From: Actinidia chinensis
Taxonomy: Eukaryota; Streptophyta; Magnoliopsida; Ericales; Actinidiaceae
DNA: 32,500 bases
Direction: 5' to 3'
NCBI GenBank assembly: GCA_009663005.1
Contig: CM018897.1
Span: forward strand, 3,838,812 to 3,871,311
The position numbers were made by a program, and so were the translations under genes. This document shows positions 21,301-29,805 of the stretch, in pieces. The notes under the pieces were generated by a model, which saw only the letters and a program-made list of their open reading frames with translations, ran no database searches and was not told the DNA's origin. Within the stretch, counting starts at the first letter, position 1. Each line of letters begins with the position of its first letter.

Positions 21301-23316
21301 CATAAAAAATGATTTCTTCCCATAACAAAAGGCTTACATCAATGGCTAGTGACGTATTTGTTGCGAATCAAGGAAAATGCCAACGGTGCATGTTGTTTTG
21401 GTCATCAAATAGTTTAAGATAACAGTATCATAGGATTAAAAAAGATTTTATATGATAAGGTAGCAATATAATCGCAGTAACCCATTTTGATTGGGTCTAA
21501 AAGTCTGTAGGGTGATGCCTACTGGACGACAGAAGTATTTCAAATATGGAGCTCTTTCTGAAGGCTCAGTCAACTTGAACTTGATTATCAGAGGATGCTA
21601 GCAAACGGCACGTGCTGCCAAAGATAAAAGGCAGGAGATGAAGCAGCGCTGATGACATTGTAAAATCTAGAAGATGCTTCCCAAAGAATATAAGACAAGA
21701 ATTTGTGTGCTGAGAGAAAGATGCATTCCATCAAATAAGAAAAGGTTTTTATGAATAAAATGAGGCTAGCCATGTTCAATCATAGAAAATGTCCAATAAT
21801 CCAACTTCATGTGCAAGACTAGCCAGACGTAGAGATAAATGCATTTGAGACATGGCAGCACAAAAGTGGAACATGAAAAAAGAGAAAGAACCAAAATAAA
21901 TGTGCAACAAAAACCAAATTATGCACTAGTACCAAGGAATTATTGACTGGAAACTAATACTACAGCGGAAATGATGAGGGCAACACATGGCAAGAATATG
22001 AAATGGGGAAAATATATGGATGGAAGAAAATGAAGAAAGATGATTTGTGTAGCCGAAATCAATTAGTTTGGAATTCACCACCCTCCTAACAAAGATAAAA
22101 CATTGAATAAATTTTTTGACCTAAACAAATATAATGGCTACTTGTCCAAATTGCAAGTCCGCGATTAATAAATGATCCCCCCCATCCACGTAAATAACTT
22201 GCACTCCTGAAAACATTCTTCCCTTTTCCTATACATTTTGTGGATTAAATCGTAGAATGAATAAATTAGGGCGTTGAACTCTTCAGATGTTCTTAAACGA
22301 AGATGACATAAGGATTTTTTCTTTTTCTTGTTACATAACCTTGTGTCAATAAACTGTAAAAGGTAATTAGTTGGGACACAAATAGGCAACCAACAAATGC
22401 TTACAACCCTAGTCACATAACTCTGTAAGTAACCATACTTGATCTTCCAATTTCAACAACAATAAACAAAACAAACAGAAAATGGATACTTGTCCAAATT
22501 GCAAAATGATCTCCCCATAAATGGAAATAACTAACACTCATAAAACCATTCTTCTCTTTTCCTATAAATTGGGTGCACTAAATCCTAGAAATAATAAAGT
22601 AGCGCAAGGAATTCTTCAGACGTCCTTAAGGCTGAGTTTGGATCAAGAATTTGGTGAGGGAAAAGAAAAGGAAGACGGAAAAGGTTGACCATTGGAACTT
22701 TGAACTTTTCCATTTCTTTTTCCCTCACCAAATCCTTGCTCTAAATACAGCCTAAATGAAGACAGACATATTTTTTTCTTTTATTTTCCTAAATTCTTGA
22801 TTCTTATAAAGATTGCTCACTAACCAAAAAACTTTCAAACCAAAACACAATCTTCGTGCATAGCCCCTTGTGTCAATAAAACTGAACAAGGTAATTAATT
22901 AATTGGGAATTGGGACATAATTTGGCAACTCACAGAATCTTACAACCCTAGACACATAATCCTGTAAGAAACTATCCTTGATCTCCCGATATCAAAATAA
23001 ATAGATAAATAAATAAGAATTCAGGCATAATTAAACAGAGAAACATATAAATCAACAAACCACCCAAATGAAAAAATTCGAAATTTATATTTGAAAACAA
23101 AATCTTACGTACCTCCGTAACACCAACAGCGTCAATAGATAGGACAGATTCATCCCCAAATCTCAGACAGCTCGAATCTTGAAACCGTAAGACCGAATCC
23201 GCAACCGATTTCACAGGACAAACGGGAGCCGACGGAACCCTAACGGGATCGGCGCACGTTAACCTCCCGAAAACTGCCAAGCCCAAGAGAACCAACCCCA
23301 CCTCCCAAACCGCCAT
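18373..23316 (-). CDS. APRL5: 5'-adenylylsulfate reductase-like protein (thioredoxin-fold membrane protein)
   Basis: Four exons join in frame: 23316-23113, 20190-20003, 19897-19773 and 18824-18373 (204, 188, 125 and 452 nt), giving 322 residues. The order is a hydrophobic signal peptide (residues 1-21, ending LTCA), a thioredoxin-like domain with YASWCPFS at residues 94-101, the cis-proline loop GVHGFPTL (Pro142), [15 protein letters not shown], a membrane segment at 222-250, and a basic C-terminal tail ending in the family-typical [14 protein letters not shown]. The match is to the APRL4/5/6/7 family; choosing APRL5 is a best guess. Despite the name, the family lacks the APS reductase domain and is not known to reduce sulfate. 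The active-site motif is CxxS (Cys98, Ser101), not CxxC, so a dithiol oxidoreductase cycle is unlikely; mixed-disulfide holding or isomerase-like work in the secretory pathway is inference. Intron 1 (2.9 kb) is loaded with repeats. Confidence 0.92.
20340..20369. repeat. Alternating purine-pyrimidine CG/CA tract
   Basis: ACGCGCGCGCTCACACACGC followed by ACGCGCGC is an alternating tract able to adopt Z-DNA, and stands out in AT-rich intron 1 of the APRL gene. A second, weaker one (GCATGTGTGTGTGCACG) is at about 21218-21244. Confidence 0.7.
20572..21123. mobile_element. Mutator-like foldback element (MULE-MITE)
   Basis: The 552-bp element has long terminal inverted repeats of about 150 bp: left GGTTAATTTTCATTTTACAC then CCTCCAAC, right on the other strand GGGTTTCATTTTATACCC then TCCAAC. 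Pairing continues inward through CCCTCCATTCACATCTGTTAGAATC-like sequence. It is flanked by 9-bp near-perfect direct repeats CTATAACTT (20563-20571) and TTATAACTT (21124-21132). Long terminal inverted repeats plus a 9-bp duplication are the mark of Mutator-like elements. The interior has no transposase frame, so it is non-autonomous. Confidence 0.8.
21975..22096 (+). repeat. Duplicated segment shared with 29300-29423
   Basis: Shared sequence includes CAAGAATATGAAATGGGGAA, AAAATGAAGAAAGAT, ATTTGTGTAGCC/ATTTGTGCAGCC and AATCAATTAGTTTGG/AATCAAATAGTTTGG in the same order and direction. Identity is around 80% by eye. Here it lies in APRL intron 1. Confidence 0.65.
22133..23005 (+). repeat. Tandem duplication in APRL intron 1
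   Basis: Copy 1 starts at 22133 (AATGGCTACTTGTCCAAATT) and copy 2 at 22481 (AATGGATACTTGTCCAAATT). They stay alignable through CTTCCCTTTTCCTATA/CTTCTCTTTTCCTATA, CTTGTGTCAATAAA, and TTACAACCCTAGTCACATAA/TTACAACCCTAGACACATAA to GATCTTCC/GATCTCCC. Copy 2 is longer because it contains the MITE at 22630-22752 and some 65 extra bases that copy 1 seems to have lost. The right end lies close to APRL exon 1. Confidence 0.8.
22630..22752. mobile_element. Tourist-like MITE, copy 2, inserted in one half of a tandem duplication
   Basis: The 123-bp element has ends GGCTGAGTTTGGATCAAG / GCTCTAAATACAGCC and inner inverted AATTTGGTGAGGGAAAA / TTTTTCCCTCACCAAATCC. It is flanked by TAA at 22627-22629 and 22753-22755. 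The unoccupied sister copy of the duplication (around 22288-22305) reads CAGATGTTCTTAA then ACGAAGATGACATA, where the occupied one reads CAGACGTCCTTAA, element, TAA, ATGAAGACAGACATA. This empty site confirms the element's borders and the 3-bp duplication. Confidence 0.9.
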
Positions 23317-23610
23317 TTGACGATGACAACGACGGCGATCCGTTGATTTACGAAAGATACTCGATTGGGCCTCACCGAAGGAAACCCTAAATCAACGGGA
23401 GAAATTGTTGGCTAACAGAGAGAGAGGGGGTTGAGGAGCGAACCCAGCGCATTTTAGCTTCTTCGACGATCGAACTCTTGATGTTCACTGTGGAGAATAG
23501 CACATACAATCACAATTGTGAACAGCGACAAGTGTTTGACGAACGAATTGCTTGAATACGCGTATGTATATATGTAATATATTGTGTACGTGTTTACAGG
23601 CACTATATAA
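23317..23610 (-). promoter_or_regulatory. APRL promoter and 5' leader region
   Basis: Upstream of the APRL start codon on the minus strand. The first ~150 bases are moderately GC-rich, as plant leaders are. The region further out has ATATATGTAATATATT (about 23567-23583), where a TATA box could lie, but I cannot fix a transcription start. Confidence 0.35.
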
Positions 23611-23616
23611 AAAAAA

Positions 23617-23772
23617 ATGCTTAATTTTAAAGATTTTTATTCATTAAATCACAACTTATATGAGTCTCACACCTTTAAAACTAAAAAAGTAATATAATTT
23701 TTTGGAGAAAAAAATAGTCTTAAAGGAAATCTTATCCACTAAGTTAATTCAAATGGATTCTAACAGTAAATA
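23617..23772 (+). repeat. Dispersed repeat, copy B
   Basis: Same-direction homologue of 6266-6420. Its first part also matches 24350-24412 (AATTTTAAAGATTTTTATTCATT and TATATGAGTCTCAC against AATTTTAGAGATTTTTTATTCATT and TATGTGGGTCTCAC). Non-coding. Confidence 0.55.
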
Positions 23773-23866
23773 ATAATAAATAATTTAAAATTTTTAAAAA
23801 ATTATATGTTTTATATTATAAATAATTTGAAAGATTAAAAAATATTTATTTTATTAATATTAATAT

Positions 23867-24252
23867 ATCTCTCTCTTTGTCTTCTTCTCTTTTTCCCTCT
23901 TTCTTCTTCCGCTCCTTCGCTCCCCTTCCTTTTCCTCCCTAAAATCACCCCTCCCCTTCCCCCACTCGCCTTCTTCCTTCTTTTTTTTTCTTTGCGTTCC
24001 TTTTTTCTCTCTGTTTTGCCTTTCCCCTTTTCTTCTTTTTCGTCCCCCCCCTCTCGCTTCTTCCTCTTTTCTCCTTTTTTTGCGTTTCTCTTGCTCCCCT
24101 GCGTCTCCCCCCTCTCACCCCCCCCGGTTTTTTTTTTTCGTTCTCTCCTTTGCTCACCCCTCCCTCCCCTCCCCCCTCTCTTCCCCTTCCCCTCTTTTTT
24201 TTTCTCTTTTTCTCCTTTTCTCTCTTCCCCCCGCCCTCCCCTCCTCTCCCCC
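23867..24252 (+). repeat. 385-bp polypyrimidine tract
   Basis: Nearly every base on the plus strand is C or T, in mixed runs such as CCCCTCCCCTTCCCCC and TTCTTCTTTTTCGTCCCCCC. The only breaks are short (GCG, CTAAAATCA and the like). Both strands give long but meaningless open frames here (Pro/Ser/Leu/Phe one way, Gly/Arg/Glu/Lys the other), so I annotate no gene. It lies about 550-940 bp upstream of the APRL start codon. Mirror-like polypurine/polypyrimidine stretches can form triplex (H-DNA), which is inference here. Confidence 0.9.
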
Positions 24253-24333
24253 TATTATTCAAATAATAATAAAATTAAAAATGTGAGTGAAAGAAATAAT
24301 TATTTTATTTTTTTGTGTGTGAATTTTATTAAA

Positions 24334-24387
24334 AATGATTCAATGAATAAAAAATATATTCAATTTTAGAGATTTTTTATTCATTGA
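24334..24387. repeat. 18-bp inverted repeat hairpin
   Basis: ATTCAATGAATAAAAAAT and its reverse complement ATTTTTTATTCATTGAAT flank a short spacer (ATATTCAATTTTAGAG). It overlaps the fragment of the dispersed repeat also seen at 6266 and 23617. Structural role unknown. Confidence 0.6.
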
Positions 24388-24416
24388 ATTTTAACATATG
24401 TGGGTCTCACTTTTTT

Positions 24417-25196
24417 CCTGTCAGATAAGAAAATGGCCATTATGCCCAAGCCCCCAGTCCCCCCACCCCACCCCACGATTTTTTTTAGTTTTTTTTTTTA
24501 ATTATTTTTAATTATTTTTGTAATCTAATTTATTTTATTTTGATCAGTTTTTTTTGGGGGGGATAAATAAATTTTTTATTATAAATGTTTGTGTTTTTTT
24601 AGTTTTGTTTATTTTTTTTTATTAATTGATTTTTAATAAAATAAAATAAATATCTTAGCAAATTTTCCATCTAATATCCTGAACTTTTATACCTGTTTGG
24701 CATATTTTGTTGCAGTCAAGCTCTAAAGATCAAGGTTGGCCTCATCATCACTTTGGGTATTATCAAGATTGAGAAAACGATAAAAATCAAAAACTCAAAA
24801 AGCAAAATAACTTAAATTTTTTTGAAAAACTAGGTCAAATTGGGCCTTTAATTAATGAGTTTTAAAATATTTTATAATTTATTACATACAACTAAAAAGT
24901 TTGTATAACAATTTTAAAATATAATGATCAAACATTTGTGACCTTAAATTTGTGTTCTCTTTTTTATTTTTATTTATTTTTTTAAAATTAATGAATGAAA
25001 AAAACTAAAAAAAATACAAACATATAATAAAAAAAGTATTTAATCGCCCCCAAAAAACTGATCAAAAAAATAAATTAGATTAAAAAAAAAAAGTATAAAT
25101 GATTAAGAAAAACTAAAAAAAACTAAAAAAAATCGCGGGGTTATGGGGGGGTGGGGCTTGGGTCAGGGGCATAATGGCCATTTTTGCTCTGACAGG
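24417..25196. mobile_element. Large foldback with ~240-bp inverted arms
   Basis: Arms 24417-24655 and about 24955-25196 are inverted copies. The ends are CCTGTCAG...ATGGCCATTATGCCC and, on the other strand, CCTGTCAG...ATGGCCATTATGCCCC; pairing continues through the C-rich stretch, CGATTTTTTTTAGTTTTTTT, TAATCTAATTTATTTT and TTGATCAGTTTTTT. The middle is AT-rich and non-coding. Long terminal inverted repeats suggest a Mutator-like or foldback element. The sequence right of the arm (GGTCAGTGCC, repeated as GGTCAGTGCCC 35 bases on) suggests the original element was longer, so the borders are uncertain. Confidence 0.6.
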
Positions 25197-25239
25197 AGGT
25201 CAGTGCCATTTTTAAAACTATAAAGTGGAGGGTCAGTGC

Positions 25240-25510
25240 CCATTATAAAAAAACTCAGGGGGTGTAGGTGAAATTATCCCATAGATGTATCTATAACGTC
25301 CTATCGGACCACCCATCACCTCTCTCCAATGAGGAGGGAGAGGGGTTGCGATGCCATGTGCGTACGTTAGCTTTCGTTGCGAAGTGCCCCCACACCAGTG
25401 GGGTGATTCTATGCTGTCTTTGACTCTTCTGATGCTCTGATGGGCTGATACTTTCGCGTTTCTACTTGAGTAATCCTATCCTGTGGTCGACCTCATGGCG
25501 TTTTTTTTGA
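25240..25510. other. GC-richer island of unknown origin
   Basis: A 270-bp block is much less AT-rich than its surroundings and contains mixed, coding-like sequence without a long frame on either strand. It could be a fragment of a host gene or retrotransposon carried by the flanking foldback. I do not recognise it. Confidence 0.3.
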
Positions 25511-25913
25511 ACTCACTCTCTAATTGGACAATTAGATTTTATTTCTAAAAATTTTAGATAAATATCTCTAAGTGTATTAAAATTAGGTATAAAATATATT
25601 ATTACGATTATTTCAACTAACTAGTGTTAGCTTATTAAAAATGAGATTTGATTGTCCAAATTGAAACTGGATAAATATAGATAATTTTTAAATAAAAAGT
25701 AGTAACTTGTTGGTACTTTTTTCAAAACAAAAATATATTTTATTTTTTCCGCGTAGATATTCATTTCCTGCAAAAAATATAAAAAACTATCAGTTTTCCC
25801 CCTCTTATCTTGTCATGTAAAAAGTACGAGAATCTAAAAAAATTAAAACTTAATACCTGAAATTTATTGTAAATTGAAGATACTAGCTATAAAAGAGATT
25901 TGAATGGTAACAG

Positions 25914-26322
25914 GATGTTTGGTAACGTTTTCATTTTTTTTATTTTTTGTTTTTATTTAATTTTTGTTTTGTTTTATATTTTATAAAACAGAAACTAAAA
26001 ATATATTTGTGTTCACCTATTTTTAACTATTTAAAAATAAAAATATGTTTGTGTTCATTTTTTTAAAACTATTTAAAAAAAAAATAGCGGGGGTGGTGGA
26101 TGAGGAGGAGGTATCAGCGGTGGATGAGGTGGTGTTGGTTGAAAAAATTTGGATAAAAAAAATTTTTAAACAAAACAAAAGCAACTTTTTCTTATTTTCA
26201 CTATTTTCAAAAATAGTGAAAACAGTTTTACCTTATTTTTATTTATTTATTACAACACAAATAAGTTTTTTGTATTCATTAATAAATTAAATAAAATAAA
26301 AATTAAACAGTTAACAAACATC
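25914..26322. mobile_element. Foldback MITE, TIR GATGTTTGGTAACGTTTT
   Basis: The left end GATGTTTGGTAACGTTTT and the right end on the other strand, GATGTTTGTTAACTGTTT, are inverted 409 bp apart; both continue into T/A-rich arms. The centre holds a G-rich block (GGGGGTGGTGGATGAGGAGG) that gives a short, probably meaningless frame. No clear target duplication is visible. Confidence 0.55.
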
Positions 26323-26329
26323 ACCTAAA

Positions 26330-27640
26330 TAACCTTAAAAGTACTTAAAATTGAGTAAATTAGATAAATTTAGACAAAAAAACCCATATTAGGTGAATTC
26401 CAGGATACGCAGACACCACTGCTATATGACACTCTTCTTGTGAATAGTGTGTTTAAATTTGTATTCTTCACATATGCATATAACTTTTTGCTAAATTAAA
26501 TTGAGTCGAAGTAGAGTGATTGTATAGTGTGATTTTCAGAAAGCTTAATTAAAAAAATAACAAAATAAAATAAAAATTTGCCAATGATTTTGTAATCCTC
26601 ATTGTAACCTTTTCCTTTAATATACTTAAGGAGTTATTTTATATTTATGTATTTTCTGAGTTTTAACCATTTTTTTTTCTATTTTGAAATTAGGCATCCA
26701 CCATCGTAGCATAATTTGCATGTTAATTGTGGAAAGCAATTTTGTGGAATAATTTTCAAAAAATTTATTTAATTAATGGTTTTCAAAACTTATTTTTTGA
26801 GATTTTTTTTAAAAAATATATATATATTTGAAAAAATATTATTTTTTTTTTCAAATTCCTAAAAATCATTTTCTCCAAAAAATGAATGCTATACGCAAAT
26901 AATGAATATTTTTGTTCTAAAAAATAATTTCTTAAACAATTTTATACAAAATTAATTCTGAAAACTAAACCAAACATAAAGATAACAAGTTTATCAAAAT
27001 TGGCTTGATAAACTTTCCCTCAACAAAATGGCGTCTGATCTATCAAGGACCAACACAAGTTTTTTACATTAAAAAAAAACAAAATTCATAATTTAAGCAT
27101 AAAATGTAATATTAATTTTAACATTGAGCTAGCGCACCTCTATAATTTCAAAATATTAATAACTAATACTACTATAAATTTGGATGACGCCGTGACAGTC
27201 ACTCCTAGTCGCCCTTAGTTCCATCTCTGGATCTGATATAATCATATAAATTATCAGTCCATTTCAAAACTAGCTAATAGCCTCTCAAAAGAAAAACAAA
27301 AACAAAAAACAAGAACTAAAAAAGAAAAAGAAAAAGAAAAAGCAACAGGTAAGGACTCACTAGTCACTACTACAAAGTTAACAGGTTAGATACCAAACTG
27401 GATAACAAAATCCCATAAAGTTCCTTTAAAGAGTGAAGAAAAAGAAAAGATTTCTATAATTTAATTCTGTTGCAACACATGGTTGTCACCAATACGGTGT
27501 TTCAAGTGGAAAAAAGAAAAGAAAAGAAAAAAAGAATCGTCTATTCTAATGAAGAACAATTTCAATAATAATTCAGATAATGAAAATATTTGGGATCTGA
27601 CAAAATATCCAGCAAGAAGCTAACAAGGAGCCATACCAGC
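26330..27640. other. AT-rich intergenic sequence
   Basis: No supported gene on either strand. It has A/T runs and short AAAAAG repeats near 27300-27345 and 27515-27535. A tiny frame MASDLSRTNTSF at about 27030 has no further support. Confidence 0.45.
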
Positions 27641-27649
27641 AAAACATAC

Positions 27650-27697
27650 CTGAATCTGATGCCCCTGCCCTTAAATTATGGCTATTCCTACTATTGC
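27650..27697 (-). other. Possible 48-nt exon of an unknown gene
   Basis: On the minus strand TTCTTGACACAG precedes, and GTATGTTTTG follows, an open 48-nt segment coding NSRNSHNLRAGASDS in phase 1. Both splice signals are strong, and the phase fits the donor-bounded end of the repeat just upstream (GGAACTGCAG|GTAGAAC at 27788). I do not recognise the peptide. It may be an exon of a gene whose other parts I could not connect, or a chance match. Confidence 0.3.
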
Positions 27698-27790
27698 CTG
27701 TGTCAAGAAATATAAACAATCAGTACCTATATATATATATATGGCTCACAAAGGAACCCGCGAAAGGAAAGGGAGCCAGTTCTACCTGCA

Positions 27791-28030
27791 GTTCCTAAAT
27801 TAGTCGAAGAAAGTATATCTGTACGCTTGATTGTGGGATGAGTGAATATTCGTAGAGAGAAATAAGAGAGAGTTCAACAAAATTCTGTTCAACGGTTAAA
27901 GCAGACAGTGCGGTTCCTAAATTAGCCGAAGAAAGTATACCTTTACGCGTTATTGTGGGAAGAGTGAATATTTGTAGAGAGGAATAAGAGAGAAAGTCCA
28001 ATAAAATTCGATTCAACGGTTAAAGCAGAC
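27791..28030 (-). repeat. 122-bp tandem duplication, possibly of an exon
   Basis: Two direct copies (from 27791 and from 27913) share GTTCCTAAATTAG, CGAAGAAAGTATA, ATTGTGGGA, GTGAATATT, GTAGAGAG, AATAAGAGAGA and TTCAACGGTTAAAGCAGAC. On the minus strand the second copy in reading order ends in a donor (GCAG|GTAGAAC) and both contain an acceptor-like CAG/AAG before ATACTTTCTTCG. The shared segment could encode LSSTNLGTA in phase with the 48-nt segment downstream. The 122-bp unit is not a multiple of three, so reading through both copies changes frame. Confidence 0.6.
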
Positions 28031-28725
28031 AAAACTCAGCAAACTTAGACCAATAAACTAATAATCTTACCAGAAATCTGTAATGTTTTGGTATGCGGAA
28101 TAAAACAGAATGGAGATGTGGCACACTTGCATACTTTAGAGCGTGGTACAATTGAGTTAGGTTTTTACAGTGACATAACTAAAATGCGACAACGTAGTTC
28201 TAATTACTAGAATGATTTTTTTGGGGGGATGGGGGATGGGGTTAGTTTATTGTATTCAGGTTAAAGTCAGAACTAGAACAGCAGAAGTGAACCAAGTTTA
28301 CTGGGTTCCAAATTCCAAACCCAGAACAAAACCAATGCAAACTGAGGACCTCTGGCTAGTGTTTGTTTTTTCTTAAGATGTGACTTCTTCTTTAAAATAA
28401 ATCCCAATGTCATCATAAGGCAACATGGCAAATACTAATTATACATGATAAGGATATAGTGTCTATATAAGAACCAATCGTAACCAATGACACTGAGACA
28501 TCTTAACTAAATAATAAAATTCATATGATTTTATTCAAAATAAATAAAGGAGGCAGATAATACCAACACTTCTATTATGAGGCCCTAAAAAAAGGAAGGG
28601 ACAAATAAGAAAAATCATCAAACGTGAAATAACATGGATGAATGAAGAGAAACTCCAAACTAGCATCTTATTTCGCTATTCAATTAGTTTTCTATAACAA
28701 TTCAAAGACAAAGCAATATGCTCAC

Positions 28726-28741
28726 CCAAGTAATGGAATAT
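28726..28741 (-). other. Possible 16-nt microexon
   Basis: On the minus strand TTTATCTTTGCAG|ATATTCCATTACTTGG|GTGAGCATATT has near-ideal acceptor and donor around only 16 nt (would read DIPLLG). Splice-site look-alikes occur by chance, so this is weak unless linked to the segments at 27650-28030. Confidence 0.2.
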
Positions 28742-28791
28742 CTGCAAAGATAAAACTTTTAAGTACAGCTTCTGGTCTCTGATGTCCTCAA

Positions 28792-28935
28792 GGCCGTGCT
28801 TGGATTAAGGATTTGGTGCAGGAAAAATAAAGGAAACATTAAAAGTCAATGGATCCAACGGTTCAGATTTTTTTTTTCCTTTACTTCTATTTTCCTTCCA
28901 CAAATCCCTCCCTAAAACCTGATCCAAATAGAGCC
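28792..28935. mobile_element. Tourist-like MITE, copy 3
   Basis: The 144-bp element has ends GGCCGTGCTTGGATTAAGG / CTGATCCAAATAGAGCC and inner inverted GATTTGGTGCAGGAAAA / TTTTCCTTCCACAAATCC. Flanks are CAA and TAA, one mismatch from a TAA duplication. Same family as 12627 and 22630. Confidence 0.75.
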
Positions 28936-29299
28936 TAAAATTGTTAAAGATTAAGCATGGGATTCCATTTCTGTTAAACGCTCCAACTACTGCAATCAAA
29001 AGTGGACCTCAATAACACTCAAATCTAGACTGAAACTAAGTGAAACTCAGACTTAAGAACTTCAAAGAAAATTTTCCAGCAATCAAGGCCCTCGAATTCC
29101 AGAAGTTACGGTGCTCAATCGAAGATCTAAAAAGTATAGAAATAAGGGTACAAAAAATGAAAAACAAATATGCAAAGTGATTATGAGGCCACAATTCTTG
29201 ACTCATTCTTCAACAAGCACGTGATCTAGCAAGTGAAAAGTAGCTAAGATCCAGGTACATTACAAGCAAGTAGACGAGAAACAATGTACAGGGAGAAAC

Positions 29300-29423
29300 G
29301 GGGAGAGCAACAAATGACAAGAATATGAAATGGGGAAAAAAAATAAATGAACTAAAATGAAGAAAGATCATTTGTGCAGCCAAAATCAAATAGTTTGGGA
29401 TTCAACAGCTTGTTTACAAAGAT
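29300..29423 (+). repeat. Duplicated segment shared with 21975-22096
   Basis: Same-direction partner of the segment in APRL intron 1; see that entry for the shared words. Flanks of the two copies differ, so this is a dispersed, not a tandem, duplication. Confidence 0.65.
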
Positions 29424-29460
29424 CCCTGCTAGAAGTACACACCACATATATCATGACCTA

Positions 29461-29500
29461 AATCTAGTTGCATCATTACACCTAATGATGCAACTAGATT
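29461..29500. repeat. Perfect 18-bp hairpin with 4-nt loop
   Basis: AATCTAGTTGCATCATTA, loop CACC, then the exact reverse complement TAATGATGCAACTAGATT. No mismatch in 18 pairs. It lies downstream (gene sense) of the 29.8-32.5 kb gene. Too short for a typical plant miRNA precursor and not followed by a T-run that would suggest a terminator. Confidence 0.8.
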
Positions 29501-29805
29501 GAAAGAAAAATCCATTATCTTGATCAAATCATGAATTAGCTACACATAGCCTAGCATAAAAAACAATAATCCTACTAGATCATGGACCAAAAAATGTAAT
29601 TGACAGGACAGGAACTCCCAACCTCTGATTTGTAAAACAGTGAGGTATAGATGGTTAAGCCCACACATCTAGTTAATAAAAATAATACTTGGCTAGAGGC
29701 ACCATCAAGTGTCACCTTTTGGTTATCATGGTAAACATTTGATCATTGTAAGGCGGTTCACGTCACATCTAGGCTCCCTTGTACGAAAGGTGAAAGAATT
29801 ACCTC

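Noticed and set aside
23945..24369. Long open frames on both strands (Pro/Phe/Ser-rich on plus, Gly/Arg/Glu/Lys-rich on minus)
   Set aside because: They are by-products of the polypyrimidine tract, which lacks stop codons because of its composition.
29461..29500. Hairpin as a miRNA gene
   Set aside because: An 18-bp stem with a 4-nt loop is too small for a plant pre-miRNA, so it was kept only as a palindrome.
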